Notes under the pieces: model-generated
Told to the model about the DNA's origin: nothing
Database searches by the model: none
What the model saw: the letters and a program-made list of their open reading frames with translations, nothing else
Program-made: the position numbers and the translations under genes
NCBI GenBank assembly: GCA_947625755.1
Contig: CANQPJ010000004.1
Coordinates: 1 to 64,000 of the forward strand
Source: an uncultured Lachnospiraceae bacterium
Lineage (GTDB): Bacteria > Bacillota > Clostridia > Lachnospirales > Lachnospiraceae
Length of the DNA: 64,000 nucleotides
Reading direction: 5' to 3'
Shown: positions 47,473 through 56,400 of the stretch, in pieces
Layout: each line of letters begins with the position of its first letter
How positions within the stretch are numbered: the first letter of the stretch is position 1

Positions 47473-47775
47473 TGACTATTTTCCAGTCTTGCTGTCGATA
47501 ACATTAAAATACTGTTTTTCAAAATGAACATCATCTTTTTTGAGATTTAACAATTCGGATATTCAAACTCCACTATAGGGTAACATAAGAATTATTTAAT
47601 AATATTTATTGTCTTTCAGAATCCATATCTTATCAATCTCATCTTTACTGAATCTGTCTCGGTTATACTTATTAGGATTTTTGTTTTTGTATTTTAATAT
47701 ATCTACAAATTGAGAATAATCCTTTTCAACTAACTCATATTTTAATGCGTATTCGTACATTTGATGAAACAGATA
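47473..47775 (-). pseudogene. Remnant of a tyrosine recombinase/integrase
   Basis: On the minus strand the conceptual translation reads MYEYALKYELVEKDYSQFVD, then NRDRFSKDEIDKIW, then, after a stop, PYSGV, a second stop, ISELLNLKKDDVHFEKQYF. This is the core-binding domain followed by the opening of the catalytic domain (normally YSGVRISELL) of phage-type integrases. At least two stops and loss of both ends show decay; the Arg codon of the active site is itself a stop. It marks old integration of a mobile element between rpsI and the CRISPR locus. Confidence 0.75.
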
Positions 47776-47891
47776 GCAGATTAGTATGATTTATGGGATT
47801 ATAGTTAGTTTGATGTATATGTTTAATACTGATATTTTTAAAGAGAATTTAAAGGAATTTTATAGTTATATATTAAATGTGATAGTGATAA

Positions 47892-48105
47892 TAGGTAAGA
47901 CAATATTTTGATGTGCATTAAAAAAACTAAAAAGGTTTATTGATATAAGGTTTTTAACTATTATTATAATCATTCTTGCAGTCGAATTGATATGTGGTGA
48001 CTTTATTAAATCTATCGTATCAATCAATTTAATAATATTATTATTAATTGAGGTTATTTTAGCTTTAATCATTTTAGGGACTACAAGAAAGAAGAACAGC
48101 TAAAA
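47892..48105 (+). other. Gene-poor stretch with a remnant of a small membrane protein
   Basis: One frame (about 47921-48103) encodes about 60 hydrophobic residues (TIIIIILAVELICGDF, NLIILLLIEVILALIIL) ending RKKNS, but a stop lies directly upstream and there is no start or RBS. Treated as a decayed fragment. Nothing else supportable lies between 47776 and 48188. Confidence 0.35.
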
Positions 48106-48188
48106 ATAAAGCTGTTTACAAAAGATTTTAAAGTGTTACACTTAAAATAGTTAATGGTTCGGATTTTTATTAGTGAGAGGAATATCTT

Positions 48189-48746
48189 ATGAAAAAAATA
48201 TTGATAATTATTGGAATTATAGGAATCTTTGGGGCGTGTATTTGTTTGGCGGATTTTGTTCTCGACATTATGATGGATACGACATATCCTGATGGATGGA
48301 AAGAAGTCTATTTTGAAAAGGGTTGCAATATGTTAATACCAAAAAAATATAGTATAGCAAAAATGAACTCTTCGGGTAGAATGGCGGAGCATGATTTCTT
48401 TATAGAAGATAAGGGGGAGATAAAGTTCGTCGGATGGTTTATTCCGGATTATAAAAATGATAAAGAAGTTATTTTTGATAAACATGGATATAATATTAAT
48501 GTTGGAGAAAGGGAAGATGACGATATAATGGGAATAGGCTCATACTCCAATAGTGCGACATGGAAAAAAAAGAAAATTATTATAAATAAAAGAACTATGA
48601 TTAGTTATGTTATAGAAGTGGATAGTAATTTTGGTACAGATGATGAATTGACTTTGTATTTAGTAGATGTAAAACCGCAAAAGGGAGATAAATATATAAT
48701 AGAAAATATGGCTAGAAATGTTTTTTACGATAATGGTATTTTATGA
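48189..48746 (+). CDS. Hypothetical membrane-anchored or secreted protein
   Basis: 185 residues, not recognised. The N-terminal hydrophobic helix (KKILIIIGIIGIFGACICLA) could be a signal peptide or anchor; the Cys does not sit in a good lipobox. The rest is a mixed alpha/beta domain with YPDGWKEVYFEKGCNMLIPKKY and a late ELTLYLVDVKP. RBS GAGAGGAA lies before ATG 48189. The pattern of a surface form that resists charge and reads PKKYS early is seen in small immunity-like or lipoprotein-like families, but no function can be assigned. It lies in a decayed accessory region. Confidence 0.6.
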   Translation: MKKILIIIGIIGIFGACICLADFVLDIMMDTTYPDGWKEVYFEKGCNMLIPKKYSIAKMNSSGRMAEHDFFIEDKGEIKFVGWFIPDYKNDKEVIFDKHGYNINVGEREDDDIMGIGSYSNSATWKKKKIIINKRTMISYVIEVDSNFGTDDELTLYLVDVKPQKGDKYIIENMARNVFYDNGIL

Positions 48747-48808
48747 TGATTTATGAAATACACTTTGCATTCCTATTGGTTACTCACTACAAACCAAATT
48801 AAATAGAG

Positions 48809-49024
48809 ATGGGAGGTAAAACTAGAAGTGATATGCCATGGATAGAAAAATCAGACGAAGTGGATGAAGAGTTTTTGACCTGGGTAAATGATTATAATAT
48901 CGAGAGCAGACCGTTGGTAATGGAGTTGCTTAAAAAATACAATGACAAAGAGATTATTATATTTACATCAAGAGATGATACAAATGAATATCTAAAACAT
49001 TTATTAAACGGAAGAATGTGTTAA
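48809..49024 (+). CDS. Small hypothetical protein, possibly a fragment
   Basis: Up to 71 residues, acidic (EKSDEVDEEFLTWVNDYN). The only RBS-like GGGAGG lies inside the first codons, so the real start may be ATG 48833, leaving 63 residues. It ends 1 nt before the next gene's ATG. No family recognised. It may be the tail of a longer lost gene. Confidence 0.4.
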   Translation: MGGKTRSDMPWIEKSDEVDEEFLTWVNDYNIESRPLVMELLKKYNDKEIIIFTSRDDTNEYLKHLLNGRMC

Positions 49025-49025
49025 T

Positions 49026-49544
49026 ATGAAAATATTTTTTGAAACAGAACATTTATTGATTAGACAATTTAAAATAGAAGATGCAACCAGTCTTTATAAA
49101 AATCACTTGGAAGAGAAAGTAAAAAAGTGGTTTTCAAATGAAAGCTATGCTGATATCGATGAGGCGATAGAGGCAATTGAATTCTATCGTGATTGTGTAG
49201 ATAAGAACAGGCTACCATTTGTATTAGCTGTTCAGTTAAAAGAAAACGAAGAATTAATTGGCGACACCGGCATAAGTGAAGTTGAGGAATCAGATAATGA
49301 GGTTGAAATAGGATATCAGATAAGTGATAAATATTGTGGGAAAGGATATGCGACAGAAGTGTTAAAAGCCATGACGGAGTTTTCCTTTAATGAGCTGGAG
49401 GCGAAAGTAATTTATGGTCGTGTGGTTCATGGAAACTGTGCATCAGCAAGAGTTCTTGAAAAGTGTGGATATTCGTTTGTCAATGAGGAATTTGGTGCAG
49501 AAGATGATAACGGTATGTTAGTGTATAAAAAAGTTAAAAAATAA
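49026..49544 (+). CDS. GNAT acetyltransferase, RimJ/RimL-like
   Basis: 172 residues. TEHLLIRQFKIEDATSLYKN, the beta-4 and CoA loop EIGYQISDKYCGKGYATEVLKAM, and NCASARVLEKCGYSFV are characteristic of RimL-type N-acetyltransferases, some of which modify ribosomal proteins and others antibiotics or amino acids. Here the substrate is unknown. It follows the small ORF directly. Confidence 0.88.
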   Translation: MKIFFETEHLLIRQFKIEDATSLYKNHLEEKVKKWFSNESYADIDEAIEAIEFYRDCVDKNRLPFVLAVQLKENEELIGDTGISEVEESDNEVEIGYQISDKYCGKGYATEVLKAMTEFSFNELEAKVIYGRVVHGNCASARVLEKCGYSFVNEEFGAEDDNGMLVYKKVKK

Positions 49545-49617
49545 GGAAAAGATGACCATTCATAATGGGGTTGTGAAAGAAAATTTACAAGAGAAGAATT
49601 AAGTAGGAGAATAAAAT

Positions 49618-50097
49618 ATGTGTAATATTGGATTCGTAACGGAAGACGGTCGATTTCGATTCAGAGGTGTTGGAATTGTAATAAAAGATGGGAAAGTATT
49701 AATGGTGCATGATGAAAAAAGACACTATTATTACGCAATAGGTGGTGCTGTAAAAATTGGAGAAAAAGCATCTGATGCAGCAGTTCGCGAAGTTTATGAA
49801 GAAAGTGGATTGAAAGTGGAAATAGACAGACTGGTTTTGGTACAGGAAAACTTTTTTGAGTTAGAAGATGGAATACATCATGAACTGGCATTCTATTATT
49901 TGATGAAAGATATTGGAGCACAGAGAGTAGCTGGTGACAGAGTACTTGATTGTAGTGAAGAAGGTCTGAAATGGATTGATATTGAAAAGATATCAGATTA
50001 TAAGATTTACCCACAGATATATAATAATATTTTGAAAGACATTCCAACAGAAATCGTTCATTCTGTTGTAGATGACAGGAGAATTACAAGAAAGTAG
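49618..50097 (+). CDS. Nudix hydrolase
   Basis: 159 residues with a complete Nudix box (GAVKIGEKASDAAVREVYEESG). Hydrolyses a nucleoside diphosphate linked to another moiety; the substrate is not identifiable. RBS TAGGAG before ATG 49618. Close upstream of peptidase E, so the two may be co-transcribed. Confidence 0.9.
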   Translation: MCNIGFVTEDGRFRFRGVGIVIKDGKVLMVHDEKRHYYYAIGGAVKIGEKASDAAVREVYEESGLKVEIDRLVLVQENFFELEDGIHHELAFYYLMKDIGAQRVAGDRVLDCSEEGLKWIDIEKISDYKIYPQIYNNILKDIPTEIVHSVVDDRRITRK

Positions 50098-50107
50098 GGA
50101 GATATTT

Positions 50108-50803
50108 ATGAGTAAAATACTATTTTTAACAAGTAGTCCTTATTCTGGAAGGGGACTTCCATACAGTACAGAAAATGAATTTACCAGCCGTATGCAGAAG
50201 GCTGTAGAAAAATATAATAAGGCATTGTTTATTACTGCATCACCGGATAATGTAGAAAGGACTGATGATTTTGCATTTGGAGTCAAATATACAGCAGAAA
50301 TTTCCGGTATGAAATTTGAAACATATAATGTTTTAGACAGGCGGAATCAAAATGAGGCGAAGAGGTTAGTTAAGGAAAGCAACTTTATTATACTTGGTGG
50401 TGGACATGTTCCAACACAGAAAAAGTTCTTTGATGAAATTAGATTAAAAGAGTTGCTTGAAGATTTTGATGGCGTTATCTTTGGAATCAGTGCAGGAAGT
50501 ATGAATAGTGCAACAGAAGTTTACGCCCAGCCGGAACTGGAAGGGGAGTCAGCAGACCCTGATTATGTAAAATTCTTCCCGGGACTTGGCCTGACCGAAA
50601 CACAACTTCTTCCACATTATCAGGACATAAAGGACGACTTTTTAGATGGAAAAAGACTTTTTGAGGACATTACATATGCAGATAGTATTGGTCATCAGTT
50701 TATTGCAATCCCGGATGGCAGTTATCTCTATTCTGAAGATGGGAAGGAAGAAATAATGGGTGAATATTTCGTTATCAGCGATGGGATGATAAAAGGTGAA
50801 TGA
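50108..50803 (+). CDS. Peptidase E-like serine peptidase (family S51)
   Basis: 231 residues. Flavodoxin-like fold with the nucleophile elbow FGISAGSMN (Ser) and FIILGGGHVPTQ; LLPHYQ supplies a conserved His. Relatives cleave Asp-X dipeptides; cyanophycinases share the fold. ATG 50108 has AGGGAG upstream; an ATG at 50072 inside the Nudix gene is not used. Confidence 0.85.
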   Translation: MSKILFLTSSPYSGRGLPYSTENEFTSRMQKAVEKYNKALFITASPDNVERTDDFAFGVKYTAEISGMKFETYNVLDRRNQNEAKRLVKESNFIILGGGHVPTQKKFFDEIRLKELLEDFDGVIFGISAGSMNSATEVYAQPELEGESADPDYVKFFPGLGLTETQLLPHYQDIKDDFLDGKRLFEDITYADSIGHQFIAIPDGSYLYSEDGKEEIMGEYFVISDGMIKGE

Positions 50804-50812
50804 GATGGATTA

Positions 50813-50841
50813 AAATTCGTGCGACAGTGTTGCACGAATTT
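50813..50841. other. Hairpin downstream of peptidase E
   Basis: A perfect 10-bp stem AAATTCGTGC / GCACGAATTT with a 9-nt loop, no T tract. May stabilise the mRNA end or act as a weak terminator. Confidence 0.5.
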
Positions 50842-50987
50842 GTCAATAATCCTGACGTGAAATCGGTACGAAATTAGGAAGGTTTGTTGCATATAGAAAG
50901 TTGCCAATATTGCAATGTGTAAAAGATATAATTGGAGAGGATTGATTACATATGAAATCTTGTACATTAGAGGAGCGTTAGAAATTT

Positions 50988-51393
50988 ATGACAAAGGTAT
51001 TATTAGGAACAACTAATCCATCAAAAGTGAATAGGTTTTCCGGGCTTTTAGCAGGAAATGATATTGAATTCACTACGTTAACGGATCTTGAAATAGTAGA
51101 CGAGCCGGAGGAAAAGTTTCAATGTACTATCTTGATGGAATGGCAGTATATAATAAGGAAGTTGTTTTTTCTTTTATGGATTTGGAAGCTTTTAAGAAGA
51201 TTGGATCATTTTATATGATTGATAAGGCTTCGCCAAAGAGATTTGAAGGATGGCCATTGGATTCCTTGTCCATCAGCAAAGAGCAGGAAAGTATTTTGTC
51301 GATGGAAGTGAAACAGATAGTAAAGAAAATATTATATATGGTGAATATAAAAAACGTGTAACGCAGTTTTTAAAAGATGCAATCGGCGTGTGA
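50988..51393 (+). pseudogene. HAM1/RdgB-like nucleotide pyrophosphatase with internal deletion
   Basis: The N-terminus (KVLLGTTNPSKVNRFSGLL, then DEPEE) is that of the HAM1/non-canonical NTP pyrophosphatase family. At about 51117 the frame jumps directly to YYLDGMAVYNKEVVFSFMD and FYMIDKASPKRFEGWPLDSLSI, which belong to the family's C-terminal part. The middle, about 60 residues with the catalytic Asp, is gone. A further frame change near 51336 leads to GEYKKRVTQFLKDAIGV and the stop at 51391. Not functional. Confidence 0.8.
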
Positions 51394-51523
51394 TTTATTT
51401 GCTTTCCGTTTGCGCAGGAATCGGTTGTATGTTAAATTTGTTTTGGGGATATTATAAAATATAGCAGACAATAGTAGTAAGATTTATAACGAGTGTAGTT
51501 TGTTTGAGAAAGAAGGTATTAGC

Positions 51524-52894
51524 GTGAATTTAGGAATAGAGACAGAACTTTTGGAATTTAAAAAATCTACGGGTGAATTAAAAGAAGCAATGAACTCAAT
51601 TTCAGCAATACTTAATAAGCATCAACACGGGGAGTTATATTTTGGCGTAAAACCTGATGGCACAGTTATAGGACAAGTTGTAACAGAGGAATCTTTGAGA
51701 ACTGTTAGTCAAAAAATCAAAAACTCCATTGAACCAAAGATTTATCCGGAAGTTAAGAAAGTAATCATAGATGAAAAGGAGTGCATATATGTAAAGTTTG
51801 AAGGTAATAGCACGCCTTATTTTGCATCAGGTGTGGCAAGAATACGTGTAGCTGATGAAGACTTGATTATGTCTCCGCAGGAATTGGCTGAGTATATACG
51901 AAAAAGTGGCAGAGAAGAAAATCGATGGGAAAATTTAGTTTCAAATAAATCAATTAATGATGTTGATGAGGAACTTTTGAAAAAATACACAAATCAAGCA
52001 CATGAGGTTGGAAGGATAGCAATTGAATATACCAATAAGAAGACGGTATTAAATCAGTTGGAATTATCAGAAGGGGATAATCTTATTAATGCAGGAAAAG
52101 TATTGTTTGCAGATGATTTGATTCAAGATATTCAAATGGCTATTTTTGCAACAAACGAAAGATTAACATTTAACGATATCCAGAGACATCACGGACCAGT
52201 ACTTAAGTTGGTAGATTTGGCTGAAAATTATATTAAAAGCAATATTCACTGGAAAGTTGAGTTTACAGGGGCATTGCAGAGAACGGAGATACCTGAAATA
52301 CCAGTGGATGCAATAAGAGAAGCACTGCTTAATTCATTTTGTCATAAGGATTATTCCACAGGACAAAGTAATGAAGTGACAATATATAAAGATAGAATTG
52401 AAATCTATAATCCAGGTGCATTTCCGGAAGGGTTTGAACCGCAGGATTTTATTGATAAACCAGAGAGACCAATCAGAAGAAACCCAAAGATTGCAAGAAT
52501 ATTATATTATTCAAAGGATATAGAAAGTTTTGGGACTGGATTGAAACGTATAGCAGAAGCTTGTGATAGCGCTGGCGTAAAATATGAATTCAAAAAATTG
52601 AAGTCAGGATTTGTTGTTTGCTTTTATCGTAATCAAGAGAGTGTAGATAAGACAGATAAAGCATCAAATGAGGCTTTAAATGAGGCTTTAAATGAGGCTT
52701 TAAATGAAAACGAATTACTGATTGTAAAGATGATTCAAGATAATCCATCCATAAAACAAAAGGATATTATTGCTCAAACAAGTATTTCCAGAGCACAAGT
52801 TCAACGAATTATGAAATCTTTGCAAGAACGAGGTGTTATTTCTCACGAGGACTCAAAAAAGACAGGTCGATGGATTGTAAAAATAGATAAATAA
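51524..52894 (+). CDS. AlbA_2 (Schlafen-like) putative transcriptional regulator with ATPase-like and HTH domains
   Basis: 456 residues. N-terminal AlbA_2/Schlafen-like domain (IETELLEFKKSTGELKEAM, GELYFGVKPDG), a GHKL-like ATP-binding middle (PVDAIREALLNSFCHKDYS, IEIYNPGAFPEGF, FGTGLKRI), and a C-terminal winged helix (NPSIKQKDIIAQTSISRAQVQRIMK). Family members are annotated as ATP-binding regulators and appear often in defence and accessory regions. A stretch EALNEALNEALNE before the helix comes from 12-bp tandem repeats. GTG 51524 with AAGAAGG upstream gives the family N-terminus; a TTG at 51500 is less likely. Confidence 0.8.
   Translation: MNLGIETELLEFKKSTGELKEAMNSISAILNKHQHGELYFGVKPDGTVIGQVVTEESLRTVSQKIKNSIEPKIYPEVKKVIIDEKECIYVKFEGNSTPYFASGVARIRVADEDLIMSPQELAEYIRKSGREENRWENLVSNKSINDVDEELLKKYTNQAHEVGRIAIEYTNKKTVLNQLELSEGDNLINAGKVLFADDLIQDIQMAIFATNERLTFNDIQRHHGPVLKLVDLAENYIKSNIHWKVEFTGALQRTEIPEIPVDAIREALLNSFCHKDYSTGQSNEVTIYKDRIEIYNPGAFPEGFEPQDFIDKPERPIRRNPKIARILYYSKDIESFGTGLKRIAEACDSAGVKYEFKKLKSGFVVCFYRNQESVDKTDKASNEALNEALNEALNENELLIVKMIQDNPSIKQKDIIAQTSISRAQVQRIMKSLQERGVISHEDSKKTGRWIVKIDK
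52672..52707 (+). repeat. 12-bp tandem repeat inside the AlbA_2 gene
   Basis: Three perfect copies of AATGAGGCTTTA (period 12, so in frame), followed by a partial one. Length changes would alter the linker before the DNA-binding domain without shifting the frame. Confidence 0.85.
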
Positions 52895-53029
52895 AAGGTG
52901 AACAGTTTTGACTTGCCCGAATAATACACGCATAAGTAATAATGATTTTTACAAATCTAGTATTCAAGTCACTTTCAGGACAAGCTTCACATACCGAAAC
53001 GATAAGAAAAACAAAGATTACAAAAATAC

Positions 53030-53069
53030 AAAACCCTCGAAAATTTATTTTCGGGGGTTTTATTTATTT
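53030..53069. terminator. Terminator upstream of the CRISPR locus
   Basis: A 14-nt stem (AAAACCCTCGAAAA / TTTTCGGGGGTTTT) followed by TATTTATTT; likely works on both strands. It separates the AlbA_2 gene and the tracrRNA end from each other. The 52895-53029 and 53070-53235 stretches hold nothing else supportable. Confidence 0.85.
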
Positions 53070-53235
53070 GCAAATTACAGGGAGCAGACACGCAGTGAAA
53101 AGAAATACTTTCTCCATAGATACAGTGAGGTTTACAAATTATGTTTTTACATGTTATAATTGAAACAATTTGTAGTGGACGTGATAATAGGGGGATTGAT
53201 TTTGAAAAACTTTTTTGGGTTTTGGATGTTATTCT

Positions 53236-53346
53236 AAAAAATAAAAAAGACTCAAATGCGAGATTTAAGTCTTTTTATCATATGCAACAAGCATGCCTTT
53301 CGGCGATTTCGGATAAATCCTTATTTGAACTCACCTTGTAAATTAC
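53236..53346 (-). ncRNA. tracrRNA of the type II-A CRISPR system
   Basis: On the minus strand, from about 53346, the RNA carries an anti-repeat: TAATTTACAAGGT pairs 13/13 with repeat positions 9-21, a 4-nt bulge (GAGT) faces GA of the crRNA, then TCAAAT pairs with GTTTGA. This is the lower stem, 2/4 bulge and upper stem layout of type II-A guide duplexes. A nexus hairpin GGAT-TT-ATCC follows, then small hairpins (GCC-GAAA-GGC, ATGC/GCAT) and a terminator AAAAAGACTTAAAT / ATTTGAGTCTTTTTT ending near 53240. About 106-111 nt, transcribed away from cas9. Confidence 0.9.
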
Positions 53347-53352
53347 ATAATC

Positions 53353-53381
53353 AATTTAACATTAAATTAAATATGTGTCAA
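53353..53381 (-). promoter_or_regulatory. tracrRNA promoter
   Basis: Minus strand TTGACA (53381-53376), a 17-nt spacer, TAAATT (53358-53353). The start predicted about 7 nt later matches the 5' edge of the anti-repeat. It lies within the 5' untranslated region of cas9, whose own promoter is not obvious. Confidence 0.82.
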
Positions 53382-53415
53382 TACATATCAGATAAAATTT
53401 ATGGAGGAAATGTAA

Positions 53416-56400
53416 ATGAAATACTATTTAGGACTTGACATGGGGACTTCATCTGTGGGTTGGGCAGTTACTGATGAAAAATACAATCTCATTAGAAAAA
53501 AAGGAAAAGATTTATGGGGTGTTCGATTATTTAGTGAGGCAGAGACTGCCGCAGATCGGAGAAGTCATAGAGTATCAAGGAGACGCCTGCAAAGAGAAAA
53601 GGCAAGGGTTGGTTATTTAAAGGAGCTTTTTGAAAAGCAAATCAATCAATGCGATGCGGGATTTTTTCAAAGACTTGAAGATAGTAAATATTTTGAAACA
53701 GATAAAGCGGTGCATCAGCCTTTCACATTGTTCGCAGATACAGGATATACGGATAAACAGTATTATCAGGAGTATCCGACGATTTTTCATTTGAGAAATG
53801 AACTGCTTCATTCCAAAGAACCTCATGATGTGAGACTCGTTTTTCTGGCAATTTTAAATATGTATAAACATCGTGGACATTTTCTGAATGTAAGTTTGGG
53901 AGAAAACGGAACACAGGATATTAATGCGTTAAGTCAGTCATTAAGCGAAGAATTATCATTGGTATGGGAAGAAACAACGCTCAATGATATAAATGCAGAC
54001 GGCAGATTGATACAAATTCTCTCTTCTAAAGAATACTCCAGCAGCAGAAAACACGAAAAACTGCTTGAAGCATTAGAGCTCAACAAAAAAAGTGATAAGA
54101 AAGAAGCGGAACTGTTAAAGTTAATCTGTGGATTAACTGCCACGATTTCTAATATATTTGTCGCCGAAAGTTTTGAAGATGAAAATAAGAAATTTAAGAT
54201 TTCATTTAAAGATGGAAATTTTGATGAAAAATGCGGACAGGTTGAAGAAATGTTGAGCCCGGAAGCCTATGAAGTTTTCCTGACTTTAAAGGAAATATAT
54301 GATGCCGGTGTTTTGGCAAACATTATGCAGGGCGAAGGTAAAACCTATCAATTTTTATCTGAAGCAAGGGTTGACTTGTATGAAAAGCATCAAAAAGATT
54401 TAATTATATTGAAACGGGTGTATAAAAAATATGCGCCTGAAAAGTATGATGCGATGTTCCGGACAATGGAAGAAAATAATTACAGCGCTTATGTAGGTTC
54501 TGTAAATTCCGGAAAAAAGCAGGAACGGAGAGGAGCAAAAGCTCCGGACTTTTTTAAGAATGTGGAAAAAGCAGTCGGCGATATGCCTGAAGATGAAGAT
54601 ACCGAATATATTTTACAGGAATTGGAGAAAGATGCTTTTCTTCCAAAGCAGCTTACTTCTGCAAACGGCGTAATTCCAAATCAGGTACATAAAGCAGAAT
54701 TAAAAAAGATTCTTGAAAATGCAGAGAATTATCTGCCATTTTTAAAGGAAACAGATGAAACAGGGCTCTCTGTCAGTGAAAAAATTGTTCAGATGTTTGC
54801 GTTTCAGATTCCTTATTATGTTGGACCACTGCGCAATGATGGGAAAGGTAATGCGTGGTCAGTCAGAAAGAAAGCTGGAAGGGTATTTCCATGGAATTTT
54901 GAGCAGAAAATAGACACAAAAGAATCCGCTGAAGGATTTATCAGCAAGATGGTGAGACATTGTACTTATTTAACAGGGAAAGATGTTCTTCCGAAAAATT
55001 CTCTTTTGTATGAAAAGTTCATGGTATTAAATGAATTGAACAATTTAAAGATAAACGGCGAAGATGTTCCGGTTTCTTTAAAGCAGGATATCTATAATAA
55101 TCTGTTTAAAAAAGGGAAAAAAGTAACAGCAAAAAAACTGATCGAGTATTTAAAAAAGAATGCGCATGTAGAAAATCAGGCAGAGATAGAAATTACGGGC
55201 ATTGATGGTGATTTCACAAACACGCTGTCAAATTATGCAAAATTTACAACAGTTTTTGACACGGAGACGCTTACCTTTGAACAGGAAAAAATGGCAGAAA
55301 ATATTATTTTCTGGTCCACGGTTTATGGGGATTCCAAATCTTTTTTAAAGGAGAGGATTCAAGAAACCTATGGAGATGTTTTATCAAAGGAACAGATTAA
55401 AAGAATCATGGGATATAAATTTAAGGATTGGGGCAGACTGTCAAAAGCCTTTCTGGAGATTGCAGGAACAGATACAGAGACCGGAGAAGTTTTATCCATC
55501 ATACAAAGAATGTGGAACGAAAATTATAATCTGATGGAGTTACTCAACAGCCGGTTTACATATAGAGATGAAATAGAAAAGCAGGCAAGTAAAATAGAAA
55601 AAACATTGTCAGAGGTTGAATATGAAGATTTAGAAGATTTATATCTGTCCTCACCGGTAAAGAGAATGATCTGGCAGACTATTAAAATTCTGAAGGAGCT
55701 GGAAGAGGTATTAGGAGAAGAACCTGCGAAAATCTTTGTTGAGATGGCAAGGGATGTCAATGCAGAAAAAAAGAGAACAGACAGCAGAAAAAAGAAGTTT
55801 TCTGAATTATATAAAGGCTGTAAAGATGATGGAATTAACTGGAGTAAAGAAATTGCCGATACAGAAGAATATAAGTTCAGAAGTAAAAAGTTATATCTGT
55901 ATTATACGCAAAAAGGAAAATGTATGTATACAGGTGACCGGATAGAATTATCTGACTTGTTTAATGATAATCTGTACGACCTTGACCATATTTATCCGAG
56001 ACATTTTGTCAAAGATGACAGTCTGGAAAACAATCTTGTACTTGTAAAAAAGGAAAGGAATGCTCATAAGAGTGATAACTATCCAATCGAGTCTTCCATT
56101 AGAAATACTATGCATGGCTGGTGGAAGACCTTAAAAGACGGAAAATTCATTACAGAAGAAAAATATAAGAGGTTAATGAGAAATGAAGAATTTACAGATG
56201 ATGAAAAAGCTGCCTTTATCAGCAGACAGATTGTGGAAACAAGGCAGGGGACAAAAGCCATTACCGGTCTGTTTGAACAGACATTTCATAATAGTGAAAT
56301 TGTTTATGTAAAAGCCGGAAATGTAAGCGCATTCCGGCAGAAATATGACATTGTAAAATGCAGGAATGTCAATGATTATCATCATGCGCATGATGCGTAC

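Noticed and set aside
52908-53341. Short plus-strand frames upstream of cas9
   Set aside because: They cross a terminator and the tracrRNA gene, and none has a convincing RBS.
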